Assembly: GCA_030726725.1 (NCBI GenBank)
Contig: JANRDC010000005.1
Coordinates: 1 to 45,967 of the forward strand
Length of the DNA stretch: 45,967 nucleotides
Direction: 5' to 3'
Origin: Flavobacteriaceae bacterium
GTDB taxonomy: Bacteria > Bacteroidota > Bacteroidia > Flavobacteriales > Flavobacteriaceae
The translations under genes were made by a program, and so were the position numbers. The notes under the pieces are model-generated. The model was not told where the DNA came from, searched no databases, and saw only the letters and a program-made list of their open reading frames with translations. This document shows, one piece after another, positions 28,856 to 36,726 of this stretch; within the stretch, counting starts at the first letter, position 1; every line of letters begins with the position of its first letter.

Positions 28856-29777
28856 AGCTGGCATAAGCATTAAGCGCTTTCTCTAAGTCATTGACCTGTC
28901 CTACATAACGCACTTGTGGATGGGTAAGCACAGAAGGAATCTCTTGGACAATGTCCCCAGAAATCCACAGCTGTCGCTGGGGTTGGTTGAGCAGCATCTC
29001 GCTGAGTTGGGCAAAATACTGTGCCGTTTGGGCTGGGCGCATGCTGTGGGACATATGGGTGTAATAAATCACCTCTTTGGGCAAAGCGTTAAACTTAACC
29101 AAGGAAGTTACAGGCACTGAAGGCCCCAACATCACCGATTGTACCCCTTTGGCTAGTGCTAGATAATAGGCAAAATAGAGCCCGATTTCGTGGATTTCAT
29201 TTTCAGGTAAGAAAAAGAAGACCAACACTGAGGTGGTTTTGGCATGTTTGCCCTCCAATGGTGCTATTTGCAAAAGCAAACGCTCCTTGATCAATTGAAC
29301 CACAAAGTGTTCTTGGGTAATGTCAACGGTATTGGTCTGCCAAAGTGTACCGATTCTTTGGAGCAGCGGCACAAAATACTGGCTGAAGATTTCTGAAAAA
29401 GGATGCTGTTTTAACAGCTCTTCATAAAGCTCCAAAAACCGGATTCGGTCATACCCAATACAGCACAACATAAATTCATCGATGTAGTAATCCTCTGGGT
29501 GCTTGGCGGAAACTTCACGGTGTACCCATTCGTATACTTGCTCTTGGGTCGCCTCCGCAATCTTAGAAATCTTGTGGCCGTGTTGTAGCAAAAATCGCAC
29601 ATTGAGCAACTGCTGAAGATGGGTCAAGTCGTAATTCCGCAAATTGGTATCGGTCCGTTCAGGAGCCAACAATCCATAGCGTTTTTCCCACATCCGCAAA
29701 GCAGGGGTCTTGATGCCAGAGATGGACGACAAGTCCCCTATGGTAAAGCGTACTAATGTGTGATCGATTAATGACAT
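28824..29777 (-). CDS. CarH/LitR-type B12-dependent photoreceptor MerR regulator
   Basis: A 317-residue protein: MerR-type winged HTH (FTIGDLSSISGIKTPALRMWEKRYG, residues 11-35 in pieces), a helical bundle, and a Rossmann-like cobalamin-binding domain. The bundle has W146 followed after nine residues by E156-H157, the Wx9EH light-sensing motif of CarH. H196 in ENEIHEIG fits the cobalt-binding histidine of ExHxxG. In known CarH/LitR proteins the adenosylcobalamin-bound tetramer binds DNA in the dark and falls apart in light. The gene lies 10 nt downstream of the CPD photolyase, so it likely regulates its own operon. All key residues are intact. Confidence 0.92.
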   Translation of the reverse strand: MSLIDHTLVRFTIGDLSSISGIKTPALRMWEKRYGLLAPERTDTNLRNYDLTHLQQLLNVRFLLQHGHKISKIAEATQEQVYEWVHREVSAKHPEDYYIDEFMLCCIGYDRIRFLELYEELLKQHPFSEIFSQYFVPLLQRIGTLWQTNTVDITQEHFVVQLIKERLLLQIAPLEGKHAKTTSVLVFFFLPENEIHEIGLYFAYYLALAKGVQSVMLGPSVPVTSLVKFNALPKEVIYYTHMSHSMRPAQTAQYFAQLSEMLLNQPQRQLWISGDIVQEIPSVLTHPQVRYVGQVNDLEKALNAYASYDREDSLVQR

Positions 29778-29787
29778 AATTTAAAAT

Positions 29788-31089
29788 TTAGTTAGTTGCG
29801 GCAGCCTTATGGGCTTGCAAAAAGCGTTCTCTGGCCATTTTGTGGTCAACAATTGGTTTGGGATAGTTGAATTCCTGATACTCAGGTACCCATCGGCGCA
29901 AATACCGATGGTCTTTGTCAAATTTTTTGATCTGCTCCTCGGGGTTAAAGATGCGGAAATACGGGGCTGCATCGATTCCGCTACCAGCCACCCACTGCCA
30001 ATTACCCACATTGCTAGAAAGCTCAAAATCAAATAGTTTTTGGGCGAAATAAGCCTCACCCCAACGCCAGTCAATCAACAGGTGTTTCACTAAAAAACTG
30101 CCGACCAGCATACGCACTCGGTTGTGCATAAATCCCGTGGCATTGAGTTCACGCATTCCCGCATCAACGAGTGGATATCCCGTTTTGCCTTGGCACCAAG
30201 CCTGAAAATCATCCGGGTTATTGCGCCAAGCTATGCGGTCAAACACCGGTTTATAGGACTGGTGTACCGTATGGGGAAAATGCCACAAGAGCATCATCAT
30301 AAACTCGCGCCAAATCAACTCCTTAAGGTAGGTATTGTCCTCGCTGCCCAGGGCTTGAACCACTAGGGCGCGCACGCTGATCGTGCCAAACCTGAGGTGA
30401 ACCCCTACTTTGGTGGTCGCATCTTGAGCGGGATAATTTCGGGTATCCACATAAGTGGCTATGCGTTGTACTTCAGTCTTGGCCTCGGGCGCATCAATCG
30501 CTGTAGCTACAAAACCCATATCTTCCAGAGCAACCCTTTGGGAAGCTATCCCCAATCCTCGGTGCAAAAGCGTCTCGCTCGGATATTGTTCTGGAGCCAT
30601 GCCGCCTAGTTTGTTCAACCAGGCTTTGCTAAATGGCGTGTACACCAGATAAGGCGTACCGTCTGACTTGACCACTTGATGGGGTTCAAAAATCACTTGA
30701 TCCTGATGGGTATACCAAGAAATACCTTGGGCTTTTGCCCATGATTCCACCTTTTGATCTCTTTGGCGGGCATAGGGCTCATAATCCCCGTTGGTGTGTA
30801 TTTCAGCTACTGTATAGGTGGCCGAAAGTTTTTCCAATACTTCGAGTACAGGTCCGTAATACACCTGTAACCCTGTGCCCAAAGCCGACCATTCAGCGTC
30901 CATTTTTTGGAGCTGTTGGTGGATGAAGTGCACCCTGTGGTCATCGCGAGGTAACTCATCGAGGATGCTGGGGTCAAAAATAAAGAGGGGCAAAACCCGT
31001 TTTCCGCTGCTCAATGCTCGGAACAGTCCGTGGTTGTCAAACAACCTCAGGTCTCTTCTAAACCAAAAAAGCGCGATCGGGTCTTTCAT
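29788..31089 (-). CDS. phrB: Class I CPD photolyase
   Basis: A 433-residue FAD enzyme that splits cyclobutane pyrimidine dimers with blue light. Aligning by eye to E. coli: E257 and W260 (KELIWREF) match E274/W277 at the lesion pocket. W288, W341 and W364 match the electron-transfer triad W306/W359/W382. N323 matches N341, and N360 matches the FAD-contacting N378. The N-terminal alpha/beta domain (FWFRRDLRLFDNHGL) houses the antenna, probably methenyl-THF. Its ATG overlaps the SDR stop by one base, so it is in a tight operon with SRPBCC, SDR and the CarH-like gene. Confidence 0.95.
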   Translation of the reverse strand: MKDPIALFWFRRDLRLFDNHGLFRALSSGKRVLPLFIFDPSILDELPRDDHRVHFIHQQLQKMDAEWSALGTGLQVYYGPVLEVLEKLSATYTVAEIHTNGDYEPYARQRDQKVESWAKAQGISWYTHQDQVIFEPHQVVKSDGTPYLVYTPFSKAWLNKLGGMAPEQYPSETLLHRGLGIASQRVALEDMGFVATAIDAPEAKTEVQRIATYVDTRNYPAQDATTKVGVHLRFGTISVRALVVQALGSEDNTYLKELIWREFMMMLLWHFPHTVHQSYKPVFDRIAWRNNPDDFQAWCQGKTGYPLVDAGMRELNATGFMHNRVRMLVGSFLVKHLLIDWRWGEAYFAQKLFDFELSSNVGNWQWVAGSGIDAAPYFRIFNPEEQIKKFDKDHRYLRRWVPEYQEFNYPKPIVDHKMARERFLQAHKAAATN

Positions 31090-31784
31090 TATCCTAGATT
31101 TAAGCGAGACATGCCGCCATCAACACCGAATACTTGTCCGGTAGTCCATGCCGACTGATCGCTGAGTAAAAAAGCAGCGGTTTGCGCAATTTGTTCAGGG
31201 GTACCTACAGACTTCAGCGGATGCCTTAAGGCTGCCTTTTCCATTTTTTGTTCGCTGTTGAGGAACTTATTGGCCAGTGGGGTATCTGTCAAAGACGGCG
31301 CCACCACATTCACGCGTATTTTGGGTGCCCACTCAGCAGCCAGCGCCCGGGCAAATCCCTCCACAGCTCCCTTAGCAGCAGCCACAGACGTGTGAAATGG
31401 CATACCTACTGAAACAGCCACCGTGCTGAACAACACCACACTCGCACCCGCGGATTTTTGCAACTTCGGGGCCAGGCTTTGCAAAACGCGCACCATGGCC
31501 AAAAAGTTCAACTCCATATCCTGGGCAAATGTTTCGGGCTTTAAACCAGAAAAAGGTCTGAGATTGATGCTCCCAGGAGCGTACACAAATCCGTCTAAGT
31601 GATCTGGCAACAGAGACAGATCCAAGGTGTCTGTCAACACATCGAATGCGATGTGGTTACAGCGAAGACCAGAAAGTGAATCAGCAGATCTGGAGGCCAC
31701 AAAAACATGGTGGTCTGGAGCCAATAGTTTCACCAAGGCCAATCCGATTCCTGAACTTCCTCCTATGACGCATATATTTTTCAT
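31089..31784 (-). CDS. SDR-family protein lacking the catalytic tyrosine
   Basis: A 231-residue Rossmann-fold protein with the NAD(P) loop GGSSGIG (residues 8-14), a YAPGS segment in place of NNAG, and the C-terminal GVDGGMSR motif. The usual YxxxK dyad reads VAAAK: V134 replaces tyrosine and K138 remains, with S120/T121 at the serine position. The catalytic chemistry is therefore in doubt, though nucleotide binding looks intact. The ATG at 31784 is chosen because it starts directly at the Rossmann strand. It overlaps the SRPBCC stop (ATGA). A pterin or sepiapterin reductase-like role is possible given the pterin genes across the promoter, but this is a guess. Confidence 0.87.
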   Translation of the reverse strand: MKNICVIGGSSGIGLALVKLLAPDHHVFVASRSADSLSGLRCNHIAFDVLTDTLDLSLLPDHLDGFVYAPGSINLRPFSGLKPETFAQDMELNFLAMVRVLQSLAPKLQKSAGASVVLFSTVAVSVGMPFHTSVAAAKGAVEGFARALAAEWAPKIRVNVVAPSLTDTPLANKFLNSEQKMEKAALRHPLKSVGTPEQIAQTAAFLLSDQSAWTTGQVFGVDGGMSRLNLG

Positions 31785-32248
31785 TTTTTTTCGGTATAAA
31801 TGCCAAAAAGGCTGTTTAATTTTTGGGTGCGATAATCGAAAATACCTTGGAGTTGTTTGCGCACAAACAAAGCGTGCGCCAGCTTGCCCAAGGGGCCTAA
31901 GGGCAGTTTGTAATGCACCCAATCCTCCATTTCCACACCGCCGTCTACTGGATGCAGAAAATGCTTGTGGTGCCAAAATGAATATGGACCAAACCGTTGT
32001 TCATCGACAAAGAATTGGCCTGGGGCAACATGCGATATCTCGGTCACCCAATTCAATTTCAATCCCAACAACGGCTTTACGGTGTAGCGGATAATTTGGC
32101 CGGCGTATACTTTGCGGTCAGCGCCGGAATGGATGTCAAATCCCATATAAGGGGGCGTGATCTCTTTCAGGTTTTTGGGGTCGGAAAAAAACGCCCATGC
32201 CTCATCTATAGAGATAGGTAATGTCTGTTTGGTGTGTAGTTCGTACAT
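31781..32248 (-). CDS. SRPBCC-family lipid/ligand-binding protein
   Basis: A 155-residue START/polyketide-cyclase-like protein: the N-terminal LPISIDEAWAFFSDPKNLKEITPPYMGF motif (seen in pieces), a central beta sheet and a C-terminal long helix (KLAHALFVRKQLQGIFDYR). It has no signal peptide. It is the first gene of the leftward photolyase operon. Proteins of this type are often found beside photolyases and SDRs in marine bacteria; their ligand is unknown. The ATG at 32248 sits 16 nt downstream of a -7 box. Confidence 0.85.
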   Translation of the reverse strand: MYELHTKQTLPISIDEAWAFFSDPKNLKEITPPYMGFDIHSGADRKVYAGQIIRYTVKPLLGLKLNWVTEISHVAPGQFFVDEQRFGPYSFWHHKHFLHPVDGGVEMEDWVHYKLPLGPLGKLAHALFVRKQLQGIFDYRTQKLNSLFGIYTEKK

Positions 32249-32264
32249 ATCAGTTAACTTGAAA

Positions 32265-32272
32265 CAAAAATA
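32265..32272 (-). promoter_or_regulatory. -7 box of the SRPBCC-SDR-photolyase-CarH operon
   Basis: The minus strand reads TATTTTTG, an exact TAnnTTTG match 16 nt upstream of the SRPBCC ATG. Immediately upstream (4 nt) lies the left arm of the inverted repeat at 32277-32310. Confidence 0.6.
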
Positions 32273-32276
32273 CACT

Positions 32277-32310
32277 TTTGTTTAAGAGTTTCGAAAAAAT
32301 GTTAAACAAA
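32277..32310. promoter_or_regulatory. Perfect 9-bp inverted repeat, candidate light-regulator operator
   Basis: TTTGTTTAA (32277-32285) and TTAAACAAA (32302-32310) are exact inverted repeats with a 16-nt spacer in a 79-bp divergent intergenic region. Each arm is exactly 4 nt from the -7 box that it faces, so both strands read TTAAACAAA, 4 nt, TAnnTTTG. This symmetry fits one regulator controlling both operons. The CarH-like MerR encoded in the leftward operon is the obvious candidate, by inference. Confidence 0.55.
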
Positions 32311-32314
32311 TTAT

Positions 32315-32322
32315 TATCTTTG
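32315..32322 (+). promoter_or_regulatory. -7 box of the pterin/cryptochrome operon
   Basis: TATCTTTG is an exact TAnnTTTG match, ending 5 nt before the ATG of the pterin synthase gene and starting 4 nt after the right arm of the inverted repeat. Initiation at the usual distance would give a leaderless or near-leaderless mRNA. Confidence 0.6.
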
Positions 32323-32327
32323 TCCGT

Positions 32328-32738
32328 ATGGAACAAGCCGCCATTTTTAGAAAAGAACACTTTAACGCAGCACACCGCTTGCACAATCCACTCTGGGATG
32401 CCCAGAAAAACCAAGAAATTTTTGGTTTGTGCAACAATCCTAATTTTCACGGGCACAATTACGAGTTGATCGTATGTGTCAAAGGTCCTATTGACCCAGA
32501 AACCGGATATGTGGTGGACACCAAAGCGCTTTCTGACCTGATAAAAAAAGAGGTGACCGATAAACTCGACCACAAAAATCTAAACTTGGATGTACCTGAG
32601 TTTAGCGCGCTTAACCCTACCGCAGAAAATATCGCACGGGTCATTTATCAGTGGCTCAAACCCCATATGAAACCCGAGCAATCATGGAGTCTTACACTCT
32701 ACGAAACACCCAGAAACTATGTTCAATACCCTGTCTAA
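32328..32738 (+). CDS. 6-pyruvoyl-tetrahydropterin synthase / QueD family protein
   Basis: A 136-residue zinc enzyme acting on dihydroneopterin triphosphate. Zinc histidines H16 (FNAAHRLHN), H41 and H43 (HGHNYE) and the catalytic cysteine C35 (GLCNNPNF) are visible. Members make 6-pyruvoyl-tetrahydropterin (toward biopterin-like cofactors) or 6-carboxy-tetrahydropterin (QueD, toward queuosine). It overlaps folE, which makes its substrate, by 20 nt. It is the first gene of the rightward photolyase operon, so a light-linked pterin is a plausible product. The sequence does not settle PTPS versus QueD activity. Confidence 0.9.
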   Translation: MEQAAIFRKEHFNAAHRLHNPLWDAQKNQEIFGLCNNPNFHGHNYELIVCVKGPIDPETGYVVDTKALSDLIKKEVTDKLDHKNLNLDVPEFSALNPTAENIARVIYQWLKPHMKPEQSWSLTLYETPRNYVQYPV

Positions 32739-33396
32739 ACACCAAATCGACCTAGTAGACGAACTGGGCGATGCCCATTCAGCAACCAGCATTGAGACCC
32801 CGATGCGCCCAGACGCATTTGTCAAAAGCGACGAACAGAAAAAAATAGAAATCGCTGAATTATTTGCCCAGATCATGGATGTGATGGGTATGGACCTTAC
32901 AGACGATTCGCTTAGAGGCACCCCAAAACGCGTGGCTAAAATGTATGTCGACGAACTTTTTGGCGGGTTAAATCCCAAGAACAAGCCGGCGATGACCCTT
33001 TTTGAAAACAAGTTTCAATACAACCAGATGTTGGTGGAAAAAAACATCAGTTTTTATTCCAACTGCGAACATCACTTTGTGCCCATTTTCGGAAAAGCTC
33101 ATGTGGCTTATCGCTCTAACGGAAAAGTGATCGGTTTGTCTAAACTCAACAGAATTGTTCAGTATTACGCAGCTAGACCTCAGGTTCAAGAGCGATTGAC
33201 CAACCAAATCGGTCAAGAGCTGATCGAAGTATTAGGCACCAACGACGTGGCTGTTATTATGGATGCCAAACATTTGTGCGTCTCCTCTAGAGGCGTTAAA
33301 GACGATGCTTCATCTACAGTGACTGTGTTTTACAGCGGTATGTTTAGCCGACCAGAAAAAATGGCTGAATTGCACCAATACATCAACAAGGACTAA
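32719..33396 (+). CDS. folE: GTP cyclohydrolase I
   Basis: Converts GTP to dihydroneopterin triphosphate, the entry to folate and pterin synthesis. Zinc ligands C116, H119 (NCEHHFVP) and C187 (KHLCVSSRG) match C110/H113/C181 of the E. coli enzyme with a constant offset. The core motif [19 protein letters not shown] is present. The 225-residue length includes a variable N-terminal extension. The start overlaps the pterin synthase gene by 20 nt. Placement with photolyases fits supply of the methenyl-THF antenna or a pterin, and folE is a light-induced LitR target in some other bacteria. Confidence 0.96.
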   Translation: MFNTLSKHQIDLVDELGDAHSATSIETPMRPDAFVKSDEQKKIEIAELFAQIMDVMGMDLTDDSLRGTPKRVAKMYVDELFGGLNPKNKPAMTLFENKFQYNQMLVEKNISFYSNCEHHFVPIFGKAHVAYRSNGKVIGLSKLNRIVQYYAARPQVQERLTNQIGQELIEVLGTNDVAVIMDAKHLCVSSRGVKDDASSTVTVFYSGMFSRPEKMAELHQYINKD

Positions 33397-33425
33397 ATCT
33401 TTTGCGCAATTCTGCCCAAAAAACG

Positions 33426-33557
33426 GTGGCCAAGGGCAATTTACCCCAAAAGACCTGCCCCGCATGTAACCGGCCTTTTTCCTGGCGCAAAAAATGGGAA
33501 AGAGATTGGGACAGCGTGGTTTATTGCAGCGATGCGTGTCGAAAAAAAGGCAAATGA
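33426..33557 (+). CDS. DUF2256 four-cysteine mini-protein
   Basis: A 43-residue protein with four cysteines (C11, C14, C34, C38) in [14 protein letters not shown] and YCSDACRK, the DUF2256 zinc-finger-like signature. DUF2256 genes are commonly found next to CRY-DASH and FeS photolyases. The likely start is GTG at 33426, giving MAKGNLPQK as in relatives; an alternative TTG at 33402 follows the folE stop closely. The stop overlaps the CRY-DASH ATG (ATGA), so the two are translationally coupled. Function unknown. Confidence 0.85.
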   Translation: MAKGNLPQKTCPACNRPFSWRKKWERDWDSVVYCSDACRKKGK

Positions 33558-34891
33558 AAACAGCAATAATCTGGTTCACCAATGACTTAAGGGTAGATGA
33601 CCATCCTGGACTTGCCGCAGCCACGCAGCAAAACGATCAGGTCATCGCCTATTACTGTTTCGATCCTGCCGACTACGCCGTAACCACTTGGGGATTTAGA
33701 AAAACAGGTGACTTCAGGGCTCGATTTATTGCTGAATCGCTGGAGGAACTGGCCAGAGCGTTATCCGCGCTGGGTATTGAACTGTGTTATCACCAAGGCG
33801 ATACTGCAGAGGGATTGGCCCAGTTGGCAGAAAAACACCAGGCTCATCGGATCTACACACAAAATCACTGGATGCCTGAAGAGCGGGCTCGCATAGAGCG
33901 CTGTCAACAATGGTGTTCCGCAGCATGGGTGTTTCACCACAACAGTTTGTTGATCGACCCGGAAGATCTGGGCATGAACCTGGAGGATTTGCCCTGGATT
34001 TTTACCGAGTTCAGAAAAAAGATTGAGCGAAACCTGAGGATTAGGCCGGCTGTAAAAGCCCGAAAAATGAGTGATTCCTGTCCGCCGATTCATCCCATAC
34101 CGGAACTAACGTCCTGGAATATCCAACCGGTATCCCCCCCCAGTCATACGGCTTTTCCCTTTCGCGGAGGAGGTGCCTCTGCCCTTGAGCGACTTCATCA
34201 TTACACCTTTGGCACCCAAAAGGTAGCTTGGTATAAACACACCAGAAATGGGATGCTGGGGGTGGATTATTCCACAAAATTCTCCCCCTATCTAGCACTG
34301 GGTTGTATTTCAGCCCGAACCATTTACAGAACAATCAAAGATTTTGAGCAGCAACACGTCAAAAACGAAGACACCTATTGGGTGATTTTTGAATTGTTGT
34401 GGCGGGAGTTTTTTGCGTACACCGCCATGAAGTATGGGGCGCAGTTCTTCAGCGGTTTTGGCATTGCCAAACAGCTCAGTCCCGAAGTGCCGCATTGGAA
34501 AAAAAGCCCATCGGTCAACCCATGGCAACAAAAAAAATCTATTCCCTCAAACGGTCCTTGGGGCCGATGGGTCAATGGTCAAACCGCCTCTGATTTTGTC
34601 AATGCCCACATGGTTGAATTGGCCCAAACCGGTTGGATGAGCAACCGAGGTCGACAAAATGTCGCCTCCTACTTAGTTCATGAACTCGGGGTTGATTGGC
34701 GTTGGGGCGCAGCGTATTTTGAATCGCTTTTGCTGGACTACGACCCCAGCTCCAACTATGGCAACTGGATGTATGTAGCCGGGGTGGGCAACGACCCGAG
34801 GGCGCGTGTATTTAACATGGAACGCCAAGCGCAGCAGTACGACCCCAAGGGTGTTCACCAAAAAACCTGGTTGCAAACCGCATTATTTTGA
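33554..34891 (+). CDS. Cryptochrome DASH
   Basis: A 445-residue FAD protein of the CRY-DASH subfamily, which repairs cyclobutane dimers in single-stranded DNA and may signal. The subfamily shows in [16 protein letters not shown] and [13 protein letters not shown], and the N-terminal [13 protein letters not shown] begins the alpha/beta antenna domain (methenyl-THF expected). The ATG at 33554 is chosen because the frame upstream encodes an out-of-frame read of DUF2256. It is coupled upstream to DUF2256 and downstream to the FeS photolyase (TTGA). Confidence 0.95.
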   Translation: MKTAIIWFTNDLRVDDHPGLAAATQQNDQVIAYYCFDPADYAVTTWGFRKTGDFRARFIAESLEELARALSALGIELCYHQGDTAEGLAQLAEKHQAHRIYTQNHWMPEERARIERCQQWCSAAWVFHHNSLLIDPEDLGMNLEDLPWIFTEFRKKIERNLRIRPAVKARKMSDSCPPIHPIPELTSWNIQPVSPPSHTAFPFRGGGASALERLHHYTFGTQKVAWYKHTRNGMLGVDYSTKFSPYLALGCISARTIYRTIKDFEQQHVKNEDTYWVIFELLWREFFAYTAMKYGAQFFSGFGIAKQLSPEVPHWKKSPSVNPWQQKKSIPSNGPWGRWVNGQTASDFVNAHMVELAQTGWMSNRGRQNVASYLVHELGVDWRWGAAYFESLLLDYDPSSNYGNWMYVAGVGNDPRARVFNMERQAQQYDPKGVHQKTWLQTALF

Positions 34892-36426
34892 AGACACTTA
34901 GGCTGATATTAGGAGACCAACTCAACGCAAACCACACTTGGCTGCAACAGCCAGACCCTGAGGTGACCTATTTCATGTGCGAAATGCGTCAGGAAACCGA
35001 CTATGCGGTACACCATGTGCAAAAAGTATTGGCCTTTTTTGTGGCGATGCGCCGTTTTGCAGACCAACTGACCCAGCAAGGTCATCAAATCACTTATTAC
35101 CGTTTAGACGATCCGCTTAATCGGCAGGACCTCATCCAAAATATCGAGCAGCTCATCGAATCAGGCCCATACGAAGCCTTTGGCTATCAACAGCCCGACG
35201 AATACCGACTTGACGTGCAGCTCAAGGAATGGTGCGCCCGACAATCGATCACCATCGAACAGGAAGACACCCAACACTTTTTGACTACACGCACAGATTG
35301 GTCCACGCACTTCAAGGACAAAAAAACCTATACCATGGAGTTTTTTTACCGGGCCATGCGCAAAAAGACCGGCTACTTGATGACGCCTACTGGACAGCCT
35401 GAAGGGGGTATCTGGAATTTTGATGGGGAAAACCGCAAATCGTGGAATGGAAATCCAGCCATACCTGAGGGCCCTGTTTTTCAACCTGAAATCGAGCAGA
35501 TCCTATCGATGATCAAAGACCATGGGGTAAAAACCATGGGTCACCCACCTCAGCTTGGACGTTTTCTGTGGGCGACCTCGCGCAGTGAAGCACTGCTGTT
35601 ACTCGATCATTTTGTCACCCATTTGCTGCCTAATTTTGGCCGCTACCAAGATGCGATGCATCCCGAGGAACCACTTTTGTTTCACAGCAGACTTTCCTTT
35701 TGTTTAAACACGAAAATGATCAGTCCTCAAGAAGTAGTGGAGGCTGCGATCCAGGCATGGAAAAATGAACCTCAACGCGTTGAGCTCGCACAAGTAGAGG
35801 GATTCGTGCGTCAAATCATTGGATGGCGCGAATATGTGCGCGGATTCTATTGGGCACATATGCCCGGTTACTCAGATTTAAATTATTTCGACCACCAAAA
35901 TCCCCTACCCGATTTTTATTGGACCGCTAAAACCCAAATGGCTTGTGTGCAGTCTAGTCTACAACATACGTTGGACAATGCCTATGCCCACCACATCGAA
36001 CGGTTGATGGTCACTGGCAATCTAGCGCTGTTGTTGGGGGTGGCGCCAAAAGCGATTGAATCTTGGTATTTAGGTGTGTATATCGACGCTCTAGAATGGG
36101 TAGAAATGCCCAATACGTTGGGGATGAGTCAATTTGTTGACGGAGGTAAACTAGCGACCAAACCATACATATCCAGCGCCAACTACCTCCACAAAATGGG
36201 TAAAAGCTGTTCCGGTTGTCGGTACAATCCCAAGGAGCGCCTCGGTCCTGATGCCTGTCCGTTTAACGCCCTGTACTGGCGTTTTCTCGCGGTACATCGA
36301 CCCTTGTTGGGCCAGAAAGAACGCATGCGCATGATGTATGCCCTTTGGGATAAAATCCCACAAGACGAACAACAACTCCTCATCGAGCGCGGAGAAGCAA
36401 TTATTGAACAACCAGATTTATATTGA
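34888..36426 (+). CDS. FeS-containing bacterial cryptochrome/(6-4) photolyase
   Basis: A 512-residue member of the FeS-BCP clade (Agrobacterium PhrB type), which repairs (6-4) photoproducts and carries FAD, a [4Fe-4S] cluster and dimethyl-ribityllumazine. The four cluster cysteines are C353, C441, C444 and C457, each exactly three residues after those of Agrobacterium PhrB (C350, C438, C441, C454). The conserved GFVRQIIGWREYVRG and MMSQF-like NTLGMSQFVDGG segments are present. It starts at TTG (34888), overlapping the CRY-DASH stop as TTGA; the start gives [12 protein letters not shown], the family N-terminus. Confidence 0.96.
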   Translation: MKTLRLILGDQLNANHTWLQQPDPEVTYFMCEMRQETDYAVHHVQKVLAFFVAMRRFADQLTQQGHQITYYRLDDPLNRQDLIQNIEQLIESGPYEAFGYQQPDEYRLDVQLKEWCARQSITIEQEDTQHFLTTRTDWSTHFKDKKTYTMEFFYRAMRKKTGYLMTPTGQPEGGIWNFDGENRKSWNGNPAIPEGPVFQPEIEQILSMIKDHGVKTMGHPPQLGRFLWATSRSEALLLLDHFVTHLLPNFGRYQDAMHPEEPLLFHSRLSFCLNTKMISPQEVVEAAIQAWKNEPQRVELAQVEGFVRQIIGWREYVRGFYWAHMPGYSDLNYFDHQNPLPDFYWTAKTQMACVQSSLQHTLDNAYAHHIERLMVTGNLALLLGVAPKAIESWYLGVYIDALEWVEMPNTLGMSQFVDGGKLATKPYISSANYLHKMGKSCSGCRYNPKERLGPDACPFNALYWRFLAVHRPLLGQKERMRMMYALWDKIPQDEQQLLIERGEAIIEQPDLY

Positions 36427-36429
36427 TCT

Positions 36430-36726
36430 ATGGCAAAAAACACTGAGCTGAAGCATTTAGACGACAAGGCCATCGACCGCATCATCGAAATGGCCTGGGA
36501 AGACCGCACGCCTTTTGACGCCATCAAGGCCCAATTTGGTGTGGCTGAATCAGAGGTGATCAAGTTGATGCGCCGGGAACTCAAAGAATCGAGCTTTAAA
36601 CTTTGGCGCGCACGTGTTCAAGGAAGATCGACAAAACACCTCCAAAAACGTATTTTTGAACAAGGGCGATTTCGCTGTTCCAGACAGCGCAGCATCAGCC
36701 AAAACAAAATCAGCAAACGGTCATGA
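36430..36726 (+). CDS. DUF2805 (TIGR03643) photolyase-linked protein
   Basis: A 98-residue basic protein with an HTH-like N-terminal half (DKAIDRIIEMAWEDRTPFDAIKAQFGVAESEVIKLMRREL, read in pieces) ending in SSFKLWRARVQGRSTKH, the signature of DUF2805/TIGR03643. Such genes sit beside photolyases in many marine bacteria. A DNA-binding role is suggested by the fold-like pattern and charge, but is not known. It begins 3 nt after the photolyase stop and its own stop overlaps the DUF2452 start (ATGA). Confidence 0.88.
   Translation: MAKNTELKHLDDKAIDRIIEMAWEDRTPFDAIKAQFGVAESEVIKLMRRELKESSFKLWRARVQGRSTKHLQKRIFEQGRFRCSRQRSISQNKISKRS

Noticed and set aside
31785-31976. Longer N-terminal extension of the SDR gene
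   Set aside because: The extension reads antisense-like sequence over the SRPBCC gene, whereas the ATG at 31784 begins directly at the Rossmann fold.
35699-35707. A further exact TTTGTTTAA copy
   Set aside because: It is inside the coding sequence of the FeS photolyase (codons for SFCLN) and is explained by protein sequence; I count it as background.
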